From Pseudomonas sp. (GTDB taxonomy: Bacteria > Pseudomonadota > Gammaproteobacteria > Pseudomonadales > Pseudomonadaceae), in the NCBI RefSeq assembly GCF_030690725.1, contig NZ_JAUYGD010000087.1, positions 1-50,673 on the forward strand: a stretch of 50,673 nt of DNA, in the 5' to 3' direction. The notes under the pieces were generated by a model. It was given only the letters and a program-made list of their open reading frames with translations. It was not told the origin of the DNA and ran no database searches. The translations under genes and the position numbers were made by a program. This document shows, in pieces, positions 8,472-17,045 of the stretch (position 1 is the first letter of the stretch; each line of letters opens with the position of its first letter).

Positions 8472-9155
8472 CTATTTGATCTTTTCGGCGATCCAGATGG
8501 TGTGACGGGTGCCCTTGTTGCCATGAGCATAGACCTGCACTTCCTCGACCTTGAAGCCGGCCTTGCGCACCTTGTCGCTGAATACCCGGTCGGCGCTGGC
8601 CGACCACACCGCCAGCACGCCTTTGTTACGCAATGCCTGGTAGCAGCGCTGCAGGCCCTGGGCGGAATACAGCCAGCTATTGCGCTTCTGGGTCAGGCCT
8701 TCGGGGCCGTTGTCGACATCCAGCATGATCGCGTCATAACGCTGGTCGGCGCTCTTCAGGCAATTGGCGACATCGTCCTGAATTACCCGGGTGCGCGGAT
8801 CGAGGATCGGATAACCGGCCTTGGCGCCCAACGGGCCGCGGTTCCATTCCACCACCCCAGGCACCAGCTCGGCCACTTCCACTTCAGCGGTCTTGCCCAG
8901 GTTCTGTAATGCTGCCGCCAGGGTAAAACCCATACCCAAGCCGCCGATCAACACCCGCGAGTCCGGCCGCCCAGCGACCTTCTTGCAGGGAATCACCGCC
9001 AGCGCATCTTCAGAACCATGCATGCGCGTGTTCATCAACTGACCGCCATCGCCGCCGGCAATCTTGATCACAAAATCCTCACCGTACTCGAATAGGCACA
9101 GCGCGCCCGAGCCATCGGGAATCGGGGCGGTATCGAGCAATACAAAACGCTTCAT
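8472..9155 (-). CDS. spermidine synthase-like class I methyltransferase-fold protein
   Basis: A 227-residue protein with the SAM/decarboxylated-SAM binding fold. The glycine-rich loop is RVLIGGLGMGFTLAAAL and the acidic strand end is EVAELVPGVVEWNR; DDVANCL and DAIMLDVDNGPE follow, as in spermidine-synthase relatives. It lacks the N-terminal beta domain of true spermidine synthases, so a polyamine role is not assured. The start chosen is ATG 9155; an in-frame TTG at 9167 would add MPHA. It is divergent from the sulfurtransferase gene, with a 169-nt shared upstream region. Confidence 0.85.
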   Translation of the reverse strand: MKRFVLLDTAPIPDGSGALCLFEYGEDFVIKIAGGDGGQLMNTRMHGSEDALAVIPCKKVAGRPDSRVLIGGLGMGFTLAAALQNLGKTAEVEVAELVPGVVEWNRGPLGAKAGYPILDPRTRVIQDDVANCLKSADQRYDAIMLDVDNGPEGLTQKRNSWLYSAQGLQRCYQALRNKGVLAVWSASADRVFSDKVRKAGFKVEEVQVYAHGNKGTRHTIWIAEKIK

Positions 9156-9324
9156 GGCGTGCGGCAACCTGGGTCAGCTAAAACGGGGATGCAGCATGCC
9201 CATAAACCGACAAAGATGCAGCGCCCTATCGGCAGAAATTCTTCTGTGCGCGGCGTCTCGACAGCCCAACGCCAGGGTTTATGATGCCGGCTGCTCCTTT
9301 CCCTTTGCCCACAGGATGACTGGC

Positions 9325-10179
9325 ATGCCCCTCGCCCAACTGATCAGTGCCGCCCAGCTACAGCGACGCCTTGATGAGCCCGACCTGCTGATTCTCGATT
9401 GCCGCTTTGCCCTGGATGATCTGACCTACGGCCAGCGCAGCTACGCCGAAGGGCATATTCCCGGCGCGCAGTTTGCCGATTTGGAGCGCGACCTCTCCGG
9501 GCCGATCCATAAAGGCATCACCGGCCGTCATCCCCTGCCGGAGCCTGCGCAACTGCTGCAGCGCTTGCGCGAATGGGGACTGAACCATCACAGCGAAGTG
9601 GTGCTGTACGACGACGGCCCGGGCGCCTTTGCCAGCCGCGCCTGGTGGTTGCTGGCCTGGCTGGGCAAACGTGAGGGCGTGTACCTGCTCGATGGCGGCC
9701 TCAAAGCCTGGCGCGAAGCCGGCGGCGCATTGACTCAGGACCTACCCGCACAGGCTGCTGGCACCTTCAGCGGCAACGCCGATGCCAGCCTGCTGGTCAG
9801 CGCAGCCCAGCTGCAGCAGCGCCTGGGCGATCAGCAGATGACCCTGCTCGATGCGCGTGGCCTGCCGCGGTTCAGAGGCGAGGTGGAGCCGATTGACCCG
9901 GTCGCCGGGCATATCCCCGGCGCGCAGTGCGCAGCGTTCACGGACAACCTCGACAGCGACGGCCACTTCCTCAGCCCAGAGCAGCTGCGCCAGCGCTTTG
10001 CTACACATCTCGGCGAGCGCCCGGCCAGCGAGCTGGTCGCCTACTGCGGCTCAGGCGTAACCGCCTGCCACAATCTGTTCGCCCTGTGCCTGGCCGGCTA
10101 CCCGTTGGCGCCGCTGTATGCCGGTTCCTGGAGCGAATGGATCACTGACCCTGCTCGTCCGGTAGCCACTGGCGACTGA
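9325..10179 (+). CDS. sulfurtransferase, two rhodanese domains (SseA-like)
   Basis: Transfers sulfane sulfur from 3-mercaptopyruvate or thiosulfate to thiol acceptors. The 284-residue protein has an inactive N-terminal rhodanese repeat and a catalytic C-terminal one carrying the active-site loop YCGSGVTACHN. The CGSGVT loop favours mercaptopyruvate over thiosulfate as substrate. The start ATG at 9325 has AGGA 8 nt upstream; the ATG at 9316 is too close to that element. The GHIPGAQ signature occurs in both domains. Confidence 0.92.
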   Translation: MPLAQLISAAQLQRRLDEPDLLILDCRFALDDLTYGQRSYAEGHIPGAQFADLERDLSGPIHKGITGRHPLPEPAQLLQRLREWGLNHHSEVVLYDDGPGAFASRAWWLLAWLGKREGVYLLDGGLKAWREAGGALTQDLPAQAAGTFSGNADASLLVSAAQLQQRLGDQQMTLLDARGLPRFRGEVEPIDPVAGHIPGAQCAAFTDNLDSDGHFLSPEQLRQRFATHLGERPASELVAYCGSGVTACHNLFALCLAGYPLAPLYAGSWSEWITDPARPVATGD

Positions 10180-10331
10180 TTTCAGTTCAGGCAGGCTGGC
10201 CGCGCGGCTAATGCTCGCCAGCCGTGGTAAGCACCAACTGGAATATAGGCAATAACCGAAAGCCGAAAACAATTTAAAAACAGCCCTTTACAGTAGAAAG
10301 GTCGCACTACACTTCAACATGAGCGGCTAAC

Positions 10332-10352
10332 CCCGCTTCCGGTGGGGCCTTT
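10332..10352 (+). terminator. possible terminator hairpin downstream of the sulfurtransferase
   Basis: CCCCGC and GTGGGG form a short G-C stem around TTCCG, followed by CCTTTATTA. It sits about 150 nt past the sulfurtransferase stop, in a 235-nt gap (10180-10414) that otherwise shows an A-rich stretch near 10265-10280 and no ORF. It might end the upstream gene or an unrecognised short RNA. Confidence 0.35.
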
Positions 10353-10414
10353 ATTAGAACAAGCAGAAGCTGCCAGCGCCCCGGCCCCATCGGTCACCTG
10401 TCGCCGAGGGCTTT

Positions 10415-10894
10415 ATGGGAATTGCCGCCTGCGAGTTAAGCCAGTACGTCATCCGCCCTACCCTGCTCTACCTGGGCCGCCACTCCACCGCCGCCGAAGC
10501 CTTGTTGCTCGGAGCCGCCGCCAGCCAATCCGGGCTCGGCTCAGCCCTCGATGACAAACATGGCCATGGCCTTTACCGCATCGCCGCACAGCGCCACCAA
10601 CAGCTCTGGGATCAGCACCTGGCGCTGGACCCGGACCTCGCCAGCCAAGTACGTGGCCTCGCCAGCCAGCATGCCTTCCTCGCCGCGCCGCACCTGGAAC
10701 TGACCGTCAACCTGCGCTACGCCACGGCGATTGCCTGGATGCTGATCGAAGCCGAACACCGCGAACTGCCGGCCGCCGATGATCTGCTGGGCATGGCGCA
10801 GGTCTGGCGTCGGGTATTCAGGCCCCACGGGCGCACCAAAGACTTTATCGCCGCCTGGCAACGCTGCATCGGCAGCCTCAGCCAAGTGGCCTGA
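10415..10894 (+). CDS. hypothetical protein resembling phage transglycosylase-like proteins
   Basis: A 159-residue protein of unknown function. Its early layout (VIRPTLLYLG, an AAEALLLGAAASQSGLG block, then GLYRI and a QLWDQHL segment) resembles phage proteins of about this size, as I recall them, in which the corresponding block reads AAQES and carries a lysozyme/SLT-like glutamate. Here the glutamate position is Gln (SQS). No signal peptide or membrane segment is visible. GAGGG precedes the ATG. It stands alone, with no phage genes nearby, so it may be a domesticated or structural relative. The function is not assigned. Confidence 0.6.
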   Translation: MGIAACELSQYVIRPTLLYLGRHSTAAEALLLGAAASQSGLGSALDDKHGHGLYRIAAQRHQQLWDQHLALDPDLASQVRGLASQHAFLAAPHLELTVNLRYATAIAWMLIEAEHRELPAADDLLGMAQVWRRVFRPHGRTKDFIAAWQRCIGSLSQVA

Positions 10895-11059
10895 CCCCTT
10901 CGACAACGGCCAGCATTGTCCGACAAGATCCAAGCAACTAGCAGAAAATAGCGTCACGTTAAAGGCATAAAACCGCTCTATCTCGGGAACTTCGCGGGCT
11001 TGGCAGGGGTCAGGAAAAGTTGTTAGTTTCCGCCCCCCGTTAAAACCTAGGAGTCCTCC

Positions 11060-12307
11060 GTGACTAGAAGAGTCGTCAAGACCTGCCTGTCCCTTGCCCT
11101 TGCCTCTGCCGCCAGCCATGGCTTTGCCAGTGGTTTTGCCATCAACGAACAAAGCATCAGCAGCATGGGCACCGCCTTCGCCGGCCGCTCCTCCTCCGCC
11201 GATGACGCCAGCACCGTATTCGGTAACCCGGCCGGTATGGCGCGCATCAAGCGCGAACAAGTCAGCGGCGGCATTGCGCTGATCCACGCGAAAACCGATA
11301 TCGATAACGCCAGCGGCTCTGCCAGCGGCAGCAATGATGGCGATATGGTGCCTTTTATCGGCGCGCCCATGGGCTATTACGTCAAACCGCTGGACGACAA
11401 CTGGAGCTTCGGCCTGGGCCTGTACGTGCCGTTCGGCCTGGTGACTGATTACGAGCGTAACTTCCAGGGCCGCTATCACGGCGACCGCAGTGAAGTGCGG
11501 GTGATCACCCTGCAGCCAACCCTGAGCTATCGCTTCAACGAGCAACTGTCGATCGGTTTTGGCCCAACCATCAACCGCATCGACGGTGAGCTGACTTCGG
11601 CCATCAACAACCCGATTCCTGGCGCGGGTGACGGCAAGGTCGAAATCAAGGGCGATGACACCGCACTGGGTTACAACCTCGGCGTGCTGTTTGAAATCAC
11701 CCCACAAACGCGCTTCGGCCTGACCTACCACTCCAAGGTGGATTACCGCCTGAAGGGTGACACCACAGTGTCTGGCCCAGGTGTCATTGCAACTTCGGCC
11801 GGCACCTACGATGCGTCACTGGAGCTGACCACCCCGGAATCGGTGGACTTCTCGGTCACCCACGAGCTGAGTGCCGATTGGACCCTCTACGCCGGTAGCA
11901 CCTGGACGCGCTGGAGCCGTCTGGAAGAAATCCGCGCAAACAACAAAGGCGTCGGTGGCTTGCTGGCGGGCAAGCTCAGCAGCATCAGTGAGCCGCAGAA
12001 CTGGCACGACACCTGGGCTCACGCCGTCGGTGCCGCCTACAAGCTGAACCCGCAGTGGACCCTGCGCGCCGGCCTGGCCGTGGACCAGTCGCCGACCAAT
12101 AACGCCGACCGTTCGCCGCGCATCCCCACCGGTGACCGCACCATCCTCAGCCTGGGCACAGCCTGGAGCCCGAATGATGACGTGACCATCGACCTGGCTT
12201 ACTCCTACCTGATGGAAGACGACGCGCACATCGAAAGGGACGACTACCGCGCAACCTACAAAAACACCGCCCACGGCCTGGGCGCACAAGTGACGTACCG
12301 CTTCTAA
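11060..12307 (+). CDS. outer-membrane fatty-acid porin, FadL/OmpP1/TodX family
   Basis: A 415-residue beta-barrel predicted to import long-chain fatty acids or other hydrophobic compounds across the outer membrane. The GTG start is preceded by TAGGAG. A signal peptide ends near FASG (about residue 24), so the mature protein would begin SGFAINEQSIS, as in FadL's N-terminal hatch. NPAGMARI is the family motif, and the chain ends with an aromatic Phe in QVTYRF, the Bam recognition signature. A LuxR-type regulator follows 70 nt downstream, and lipase genes converge on it. Confidence 0.95.
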   Translation: MTRRVVKTCLSLALASAASHGFASGFAINEQSISSMGTAFAGRSSSADDASTVFGNPAGMARIKREQVSGGIALIHAKTDIDNASGSASGSNDGDMVPFIGAPMGYYVKPLDDNWSFGLGLYVPFGLVTDYERNFQGRYHGDRSEVRVITLQPTLSYRFNEQLSIGFGPTINRIDGELTSAINNPIPGAGDGKVEIKGDDTALGYNLGVLFEITPQTRFGLTYHSKVDYRLKGDTTVSGPGVIATSAGTYDASLELTTPESVDFSVTHELSADWTLYAGSTWTRWSRLEEIRANNKGVGGLLAGKLSSISEPQNWHDTWAHAVGAAYKLNPQWTLRAGLAVDQSPTNNADRSPRIPTGDRTILSLGTAWSPNDDVTIDLAYSYLMEDDAHIERDDYRATYKNTAHGLGAQVTYRF

Positions 12308-12377
12308 CTCAACCAGCGGTTTGGGTTAAACTCGCGCGGCGCCCACAAAAATAATAACGCCGCCTGAGACAGCCCTT

Positions 12378-12995
12378 ATGACTGCACTCTGCACTGCCCT
12401 GCCCGAACAGCTCAGCCTGTTGCTGGTGGATGACCACCGGATTTTTCTCGACGGCCTCAGCCTGGCCCTCGCCCCGCTCTGCGCCGATCTGCAGATTCGC
12501 ACCGCCGAATCCGCTGCAGCCGCCGAAGCCTGCCTGCAACACGCCAGCTTCGACCTGATTCTGCTCGACCTGCGCCTGCCTGATATGCCGGGCCTGGAGT
12601 TGCTGCAACGCTGGCAACAACAAGGCCGCATGACCCCAGTAGCGATCCTTAGCGCCAGCGACTCCAATCTGGACGCCCAAGCCGCGCTGGCCGCCGGCGC
12701 GCTGGGCTTTATCCCGAAAAGTGCCAATAGCGATGAACTGCGCCAGGCAGTAACCCGCGTACTGCTGGGTGAAACCCTACCCGCACCGCAGACGGGCGAC
12801 AAACCACAGCTCACGCCCCGGCAGATGGAAATCCTCCAGCTGCTGGCCGAAGGCTTGCCGAACAAGTCCATCAGCCGTCAGCTGGGCGTCTCCGAGGACA
12901 CGGTGAAAACCCATCTGAAATCACTGTTTCAGGAGTTTTCCGTCCATACCCGGACTGCATGCGTCAGTGCGGCGCGGCAACGGGGCTGGCTGTAG
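12378..12995 (+). CDS. LuxR/NarL-type response regulator
   Basis: DNA-binding two-component regulator of 205 residues. The receiver domain (about 12-128) has the acidic pair in LLVDDH, phosphoacceptor Asp64 in LILLDLRLPD, and Lys in GFIPKS. The C-terminal HTH (about 142-205) shows LTPRQMEILQLLAEGLPNKSI and VSEDTVKTHLKSLF. It lies downstream of the FadL gene on the same strand and converges with a hybrid kinase, its likely partner. The TAG stop uses bases at the border of repeat copy B. Confidence 0.93.
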   Translation: MTALCTALPEQLSLLLVDDHRIFLDGLSLALAPLCADLQIRTAESAAAAEACLQHASFDLILLDLRLPDMPGLELLQRWQQQGRMTPVAILSASDSNLDAQAALAAGALGFIPKSANSDELRQAVTRVLLGETLPAPQTGDKPQLTPRQMEILQLLAEGLPNKSISRQLGVSEDTVKTHLKSLFQEFSVHTRTACVSAARQRGWL

Positions 12996-13135
12996 GAGTC
13001 TATTCAACGCCTGCTACGCGTCGGCCCTGCTGCGTTAAAACCAGGCTCGGAATGCTCATTTACACCAGTAAACTCCGCTTCCTCGCCTGCTTTTGCCTTG
13101 CAGGTCTCTAGCTCGCGAGACGTTGAACAGCTCCT
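12994..13135 (-). repeat. MITE-like dispersed repeat, copy B
   Basis: 142 bp with terminal inverted repeats (left AGGAGTCTATTCAACG, right CGTTGAACAGCTCCT) and TA at both borders, consistent with a duplicated TA target. It fills the whole gap between two convergent genes: its left border overlaps the TAG stop of the response regulator, and its other side encodes the last 43 codons and the stop of the kinase gene. The core sequence matches copies A, C and D. Confidence 0.88.
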
Positions 13136-14890
13136 ATCCGCCGCATTGGCGGGCAACAGCACCGCCAGGGCCTGCCGCAAACGGGCTGGCAGCAGCGGTT
13201 TGCCGAGCAAGGTGACATGGGCGCGGGTGCAGCGCTCCTGCAGGTCGGCGCTGACGTCGGCGGTAATCAGCAAGGCCGGCAGCATGCGCCCGGCCTCTTC
13301 GCGCAAACGCTCGATAACGCGCAAGCCGTCCTCGGTGGCGGCCAGGCGATAGTCGCTGATCAGCACCTGCGGCTGCGCCTCGGGCAGACACTGCAAAGCC
13401 TCGGCTGGATCGGCGCAGGCCCAGACCTCGCAACCCCAGCGCTGCAATAACCCGGACAGTGCCTCGCGCCCTGCGGCGTCGTCTTCCAGCAACAACACCC
13501 GTCCGCTCAATGCTGCGGCAACTGCCGGCGGTGCTTGCCACTCACCGGCCTCAGCCTGCGGCAGGCGCAGGATAAAGCGCGCGCCCGCGCCTGGGCTGGA
13601 ATCCAGCTGCAGCGGATGCCCCAGCAACTGCGCCAGTTGCTGGACGATGGCCAGGCCCAGACCCAGACCGCGCTCGGCATTGCGCCCAGGGTTATCCAGC
13701 TGACGGAACTCTTCGAAGACCTGACTCTGCTCTTCCTCGCTCAAACCCTGACCATCGTCACCGACCTCCAGCTGCACCACGCCCTGCTCGACACGGGCAT
13801 GCAGCCAGACATGCCGCGCCTGGGCATGGCGCAAGGCGTTGCTCAGCAGGTTGCGCAGCACGCGCTCCAGCAGCAGCGGATCACTGCGTACCCAAAGCTC
13901 CGCGCATTGCAGTTGCAGCTCGACACCCTGAGCGTCGGCCTCGGCGCGGCTTTCACCACTCAGGCGCGCCAGCAAGGGGCGCAAGGCAAACACCTCCGGC
14001 TTGGCCTGCACTCCGCCGGGCAGGGTCAGGCGGGTGTAATCGAACAGCGACTGCAACAGCCGGCTGAGCTGCTCCACGGCAATCGCCAGGCGGCTGCTGA
14101 TGCGGTGCACGCCGGGGTCCTGGTTCTGTTCCAGCAGATGCTGGGCATACAGGCCCATGGCGTTGAGCGGTTGGCGCAGATCATGGCTGGCGGCAGCCAG
14201 CAGGCGCAGCTTGCGTGCATCGTCAGCTTCGGCGCGCTGCCGCGCCAGGTCCAGCAAACGCAAATTGAGCCAGGCGCCGCGCTGGCCGTGTTCCTGCAGG
14301 TAGGCGCCGACACTGCCAATCAGATTGGCGCAAAACAGAAACAAGCCCTGATAACCCAGCGCCACGCTGCCGCCCGTGGCGACAAGCCCCAGCCAGAGGA
14401 ACAGCCCGCACACGCCCCAGGAAGCCAGGCTGACGGAGCGGAACGATACACCCAGCAGCACGTAACCAAACAGCAGCACCAGAAACAGCCCGTCATAGGG
14501 CATGGCTACGCCCAGGCTCCAGCACAGATGAATGATCACTGCGACGGAAATACCGTTGAGGGCATAGGCCGCTACATAGACCAACAAGGCGCGGCGCGGC
14601 GGGCTCAGTGGGCGACGACAGTAGAAGAAAGACAGCAACGCACCGACTATGCCCAGCAGCCGCACTGGCAAGGTCGCAAGACTGGCATGGAGAGGCAGCA
14701 GCAATAGATCGAGGGCGGCGTAGACCAGTTGAAAGATCACCGCCGTGCTGATGATCAGCAGCAGGCGGCGACGAATGCGCTGCACCCGGTGCTCGACAAA
14801 TTCATCTTCCAGCACACCAGTAAAGCGCAGCCGCCGGTAGCCGCGGCGCTGTTGCGTCAACAGCAGAGACTCCTGACGCTCGAGGCTCAT
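13004..14890 (-). CDS. hybrid sensor histidine kinase, multipass membrane
   Basis: A 628-residue kinase with about six membrane helices (residues 42-200) and no sizable periplasmic domain. Next come HisKA with ASHDLRQPLN (phosphoacceptor His236), the N box LLSNALRHA, G boxes DDGQGLS and GLGLGLAIV, and a C-terminal receiver (EDD, Asp in LISDYRL, Lys in LLGKPL). The native protein should end near LLPANAAD; residues 586-628 and the stop are encoded by repeat copy B. The ATG lies only 3 nt after the lipase foldase stop, so the kinase is probably the third gene of the lipase operon. Its likely partner is the convergent LuxR-type regulator. Confidence 0.93.
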   Translation of the reverse strand: MSLERQESLLLTQQRRGYRRLRFTGVLEDEFVEHRVQRIRRRLLLIISTAVIFQLVYAALDLLLLPLHASLATLPVRLLGIVGALLSFFYCRRPLSPPRRALLVYVAAYALNGISVAVIIHLCWSLGVAMPYDGLFLVLLFGYVLLGVSFRSVSLASWGVCGLFLWLGLVATGGSVALGYQGLFLFCANLIGSVGAYLQEHGQRGAWLNLRLLDLARQRAEADDARKLRLLAAASHDLRQPLNAMGLYAQHLLEQNQDPGVHRISSRLAIAVEQLSRLLQSLFDYTRLTLPGGVQAKPEVFALRPLLARLSGESRAEADAQGVELQLQCAELWVRSDPLLLERVLRNLLSNALRHAQARHVWLHARVEQGVVQLEVGDDGQGLSEEEQSQVFEEFRQLDNPGRNAERGLGLGLAIVQQLAQLLGHPLQLDSSPGAGARFILRLPQAEAGEWQAPPAVAAALSGRVLLLEDDAAGREALSGLLQRWGCEVWACADPAEALQCLPEAQPQVLISDYRLAATEDGLRVIERLREEAGRMLPALLITADVSADLQERCTRAHVTLLGKPLLPARLRQALAVLLPANAADRSCSTSRELETCKAKAGEEAEFTGVNEHSEPGFNAAGPTRSRR

Positions 14891-14893
14891 GGC

Positions 14894-15964
14894 TTACAAC
14901 TCGGGGGACTGGCTGTCCTGCTGCTTGGCGGCAATGGCGTCATAGGTTTCCACCCGGTGCTGATCTTCGGCGCTGAATAGACGCTGGCGCAAACGCTGCT
15001 GCTCCTGCTGCTGATCCGCAGCACTGAGGCCATTGCCCTGCAAGGCGGCAAGCTCCTGCTGGTAGGTGGCATAGCGTTGTTGCCAGGCGCGCTCGTTGCG
15101 CTGCTCGCTGAGCAGACGTTCGACCGTGGGCGGATCATAGGTCAAGGCAAGCAGCTGGCGCACCTGCTCTTCGCTTGCCCCCTCCTGCCAGAGCTTGTCT
15201 GTCTGGACCTGTAATACCTGGGCCTGAGCCTGACGCTCTTCGCTAGCGCGCATGGCTTCGGGGAGCTGGGCACGCAAAAGCTCCTGCGCCTGAGCCTTGG
15301 TGTGCTCACTCAGATCAGTACGGGCCATCAGCGCCAGATTATCCAGGGTGTAGCGGCCGTAAGCCTCTTCGGCACCAAACAGGGCCTCGGCAGCGGCACT
15401 GGAAAAATGTGCACGGCGCAACTCTGCAAGCTGCTCGAAGGCTCGCTGCAAGGCAACCAGTTGGCCATCCGGGGTGCTTTGCTGGGCTGTGCTCAAGGGT
15501 TGCTGCAGCAACGCCAGGCTGGCGCGCTTGTAATCCATATAGTCGCCCAGCAAGCCAATAAACTGGCCCAGGGCGGGTTCCGGTAAACGTCCGCGCGCAT
15601 CGGCGAGCATCACCTCGACCACGGTTTCCAGCCCAGCCTGATCTGCAGCGCTGAGGAAATAATCCAGGTAATCACGCAGCGCCAGGTTCAGTTGCAGATT
15701 GCCGGCACTGTCCGCTTTCAATTCACCATCCACTTCGGTGCCCTGCAAACCTGGCAGGCTTGCAGGTGCTCTAGCAGTTGAGGTGTCTGGTTTGGCGGTT
15801 GCCAGCAGAGGGCTGGGGGCGACGGACAGAGGCGCCGTAGCGGCAGCAGAAACAGCTGGCGCGACGGGTAACGCAGCGGCTGGCCACTGCCAGTAAAGCG
15901 TAAGGCCGGCAACGCTGCCGGCCAGTACCAGGAGAGGAACAGTTGAGCGCAACGACAGGGCCAT
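14894..15964 (-). CDS. lifO: lipase-specific foldase (steric chaperone)
   Basis: Inner-membrane-anchored periplasmic chaperone that folds its cognate lipase. The 356-residue chain has an N-terminal membrane anchor (about 8-24), a long Ala/Pro/Ser-rich linker (about 27-75) and an alpha-helical C-terminal scaffold. The foldase signature RxxFDY(F/C)LSA appears at residues 97-106 as RDYLDYFLSA, so the usual Phe is Leu. GGAGGTC precedes the ATG. It lies 47 nt after the lipase gene and overlaps nothing; the kinase gene begins 3 nt beyond its stop. Confidence 0.94.
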   Translation of the reverse strand: MALSLRSTVPLLVLAGSVAGLTLYWQWPAAALPVAPAVSAAATAPLSVAPSPLLATAKPDTSTARAPASLPGLQGTEVDGELKADSAGNLQLNLALRDYLDYFLSAADQAGLETVVEVMLADARGRLPEPALGQFIGLLGDYMDYKRASLALLQQPLSTAQQSTPDGQLVALQRAFEQLAELRRAHFSSAAAEALFGAEEAYGRYTLDNLALMARTDLSEHTKAQAQELLRAQLPEAMRASEERQAQAQVLQVQTDKLWQEGASEEQVRQLLALTYDPPTVERLLSEQRNERAWQQRYATYQQELAALQGNGLSAADQQQEQQRLRQRLFSAEDQHRVETYDAIAAKQQDSQSPEL

Positions 15965-15978
15965 ATGACCTCCAGAAT

Positions 15979-16001
15979 GCGGGCTGCATGGCGCAGCCCG
16001 C
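15979..16001 (-). promoter_or_regulatory. intercistronic hairpin between lipase and foldase genes
   Basis: A perfect 9-bp stem (GCGGGCTGC / GCAGCCCGC, 5-nt loop) fills most of the short gap between the lipase stop and the foldase ribosome-binding site. It lacks a T run, so it is not a standard terminator. It may stabilise the upstream lipase mRNA or lower foldase expression. Confidence 0.6.
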
Positions 16002-16011
16002 CGGGTGACGG

Positions 16012-16938
16012 TCAGACGCCTTTGCTTTTCAGGCGGTTGGCATGTTGGCGATACAGTGAAACCGGCTCGGTCCAGCCACGCACGCCGAACAGGTGGTTGA
16101 TCGCATCCACGTGGTTCATGTTGTAGTCATCACCGATCACCTGCCCCAGGTAAGTGGAGCAAACGCCGACCAGGCCATCGTTCTTCTCGCTACCAAAGGC
16201 CAGCCCAGTGATGGCGAGAAACGGATCGACCGCATCAAAGACGTTGGTGTAGGAGGTGTTGCCGGTCCAGGAGTAGTAACGGATGTTGTGCCCACGCACG
16301 TTATGCACTTCGGTGGACTTGGCGCAGTAGCTGCTGCTGTTCACGCCCCACGGATGGCGACCATTCAATGCAGTGGTGCCAGCAGTGGTCAGGGTTTTCA
16401 GCGCAGCCAGGCCGTTTTGCGGGTTGCTGCTGCCAGACAGCAGGTTGATCACCGCGCCTATGGCGTTGGCCAGACCATTGGCCCCGCCTTCGATGGCGCT
16501 GTTTGGCGGGATCACACCGCGCAGCACATCGGCAACTTTCGAGCCTTTGTTCACCCCATTGACCGAGGTTACCGAGGCCACCAGATCCGGACGCAACGAG
16601 GCGGCAACGCGCGAAGTTGGCGACCCCTGACTGTGGCCGATCAGATTGACTTTGCCGCCATTGGCACCGGCCCACGGCACAATCTGCTGCGCCAGGGCGG
16701 CGCCGCGCTGTTCGCTGTCATTGAGTGCCGACACACTGGCCACATAGACCTTGGCGCCATCGCGCTCGAGGTTCCAGGGGATGGTGTGGAAATAGTTGAT
16801 CAGGCCGCCGATGGTGTCGAAGCCGGTCACCCCGTGCACCAGCACGATCGGGTATTTGGTCTTGGTGTAATTGGCCTGGGCCTCAACCGCGCCGACCAGG
16901 GCGCATACAGCTAGAGCAGAAGTAATAACGCGACGCAT
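16012..16938 (-). CDS. lip: secreted triacylglycerol lipase, family I
   Basis: Extracellular lipase of 308 residues, foldase-dependent type. The start is ATG 16938, with AAGGAGG well placed upstream; an upstream in-frame start lacks support. A signal peptide ends near AEAQA (about residue 20-22). The oxyanion-hole segment is VLVHGVTGFD, the nucleophile elbow is GHSQG with Ser103, and the likely triad partners are Asp254 (KNDGLV) and His276 (MNHVD). Cys205 and Cys260 are placed for the conserved disulfide. The foldase gene follows directly, and a FadL porin gene nearby could import released fatty acids. Confidence 0.95.
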   Translation of the reverse strand: MRRVITSALAVCALVGAVEAQANYTKTKYPIVLVHGVTGFDTIGGLINYFHTIPWNLERDGAKVYVASVSALNDSEQRGAALAQQIVPWAGANGGKVNLIGHSQGSPTSRVAASLRPDLVASVTSVNGVNKGSKVADVLRGVIPPNSAIEGGANGLANAIGAVINLLSGSSNPQNGLAALKTLTTAGTTALNGRHPWGVNSSSYCAKSTEVHNVRGHNIRYYSWTGNTSYTNVFDAVDPFLAITGLAFGSEKNDGLVGVCSTYLGQVIGDDYNMNHVDAINHLFGVRGWTEPVSLYRQHANRLKSKGV

Positions 16939-17045
16939 GGGTGCCTCCTTATTTTTCTTGTTGGCACGCCGGGAAACTGCGTCCGGCGTACTCACAACTC
17001 TAAGGAGGTGCTGCGGTATGGGCTATCGCCCAGATGGGTGATGCC

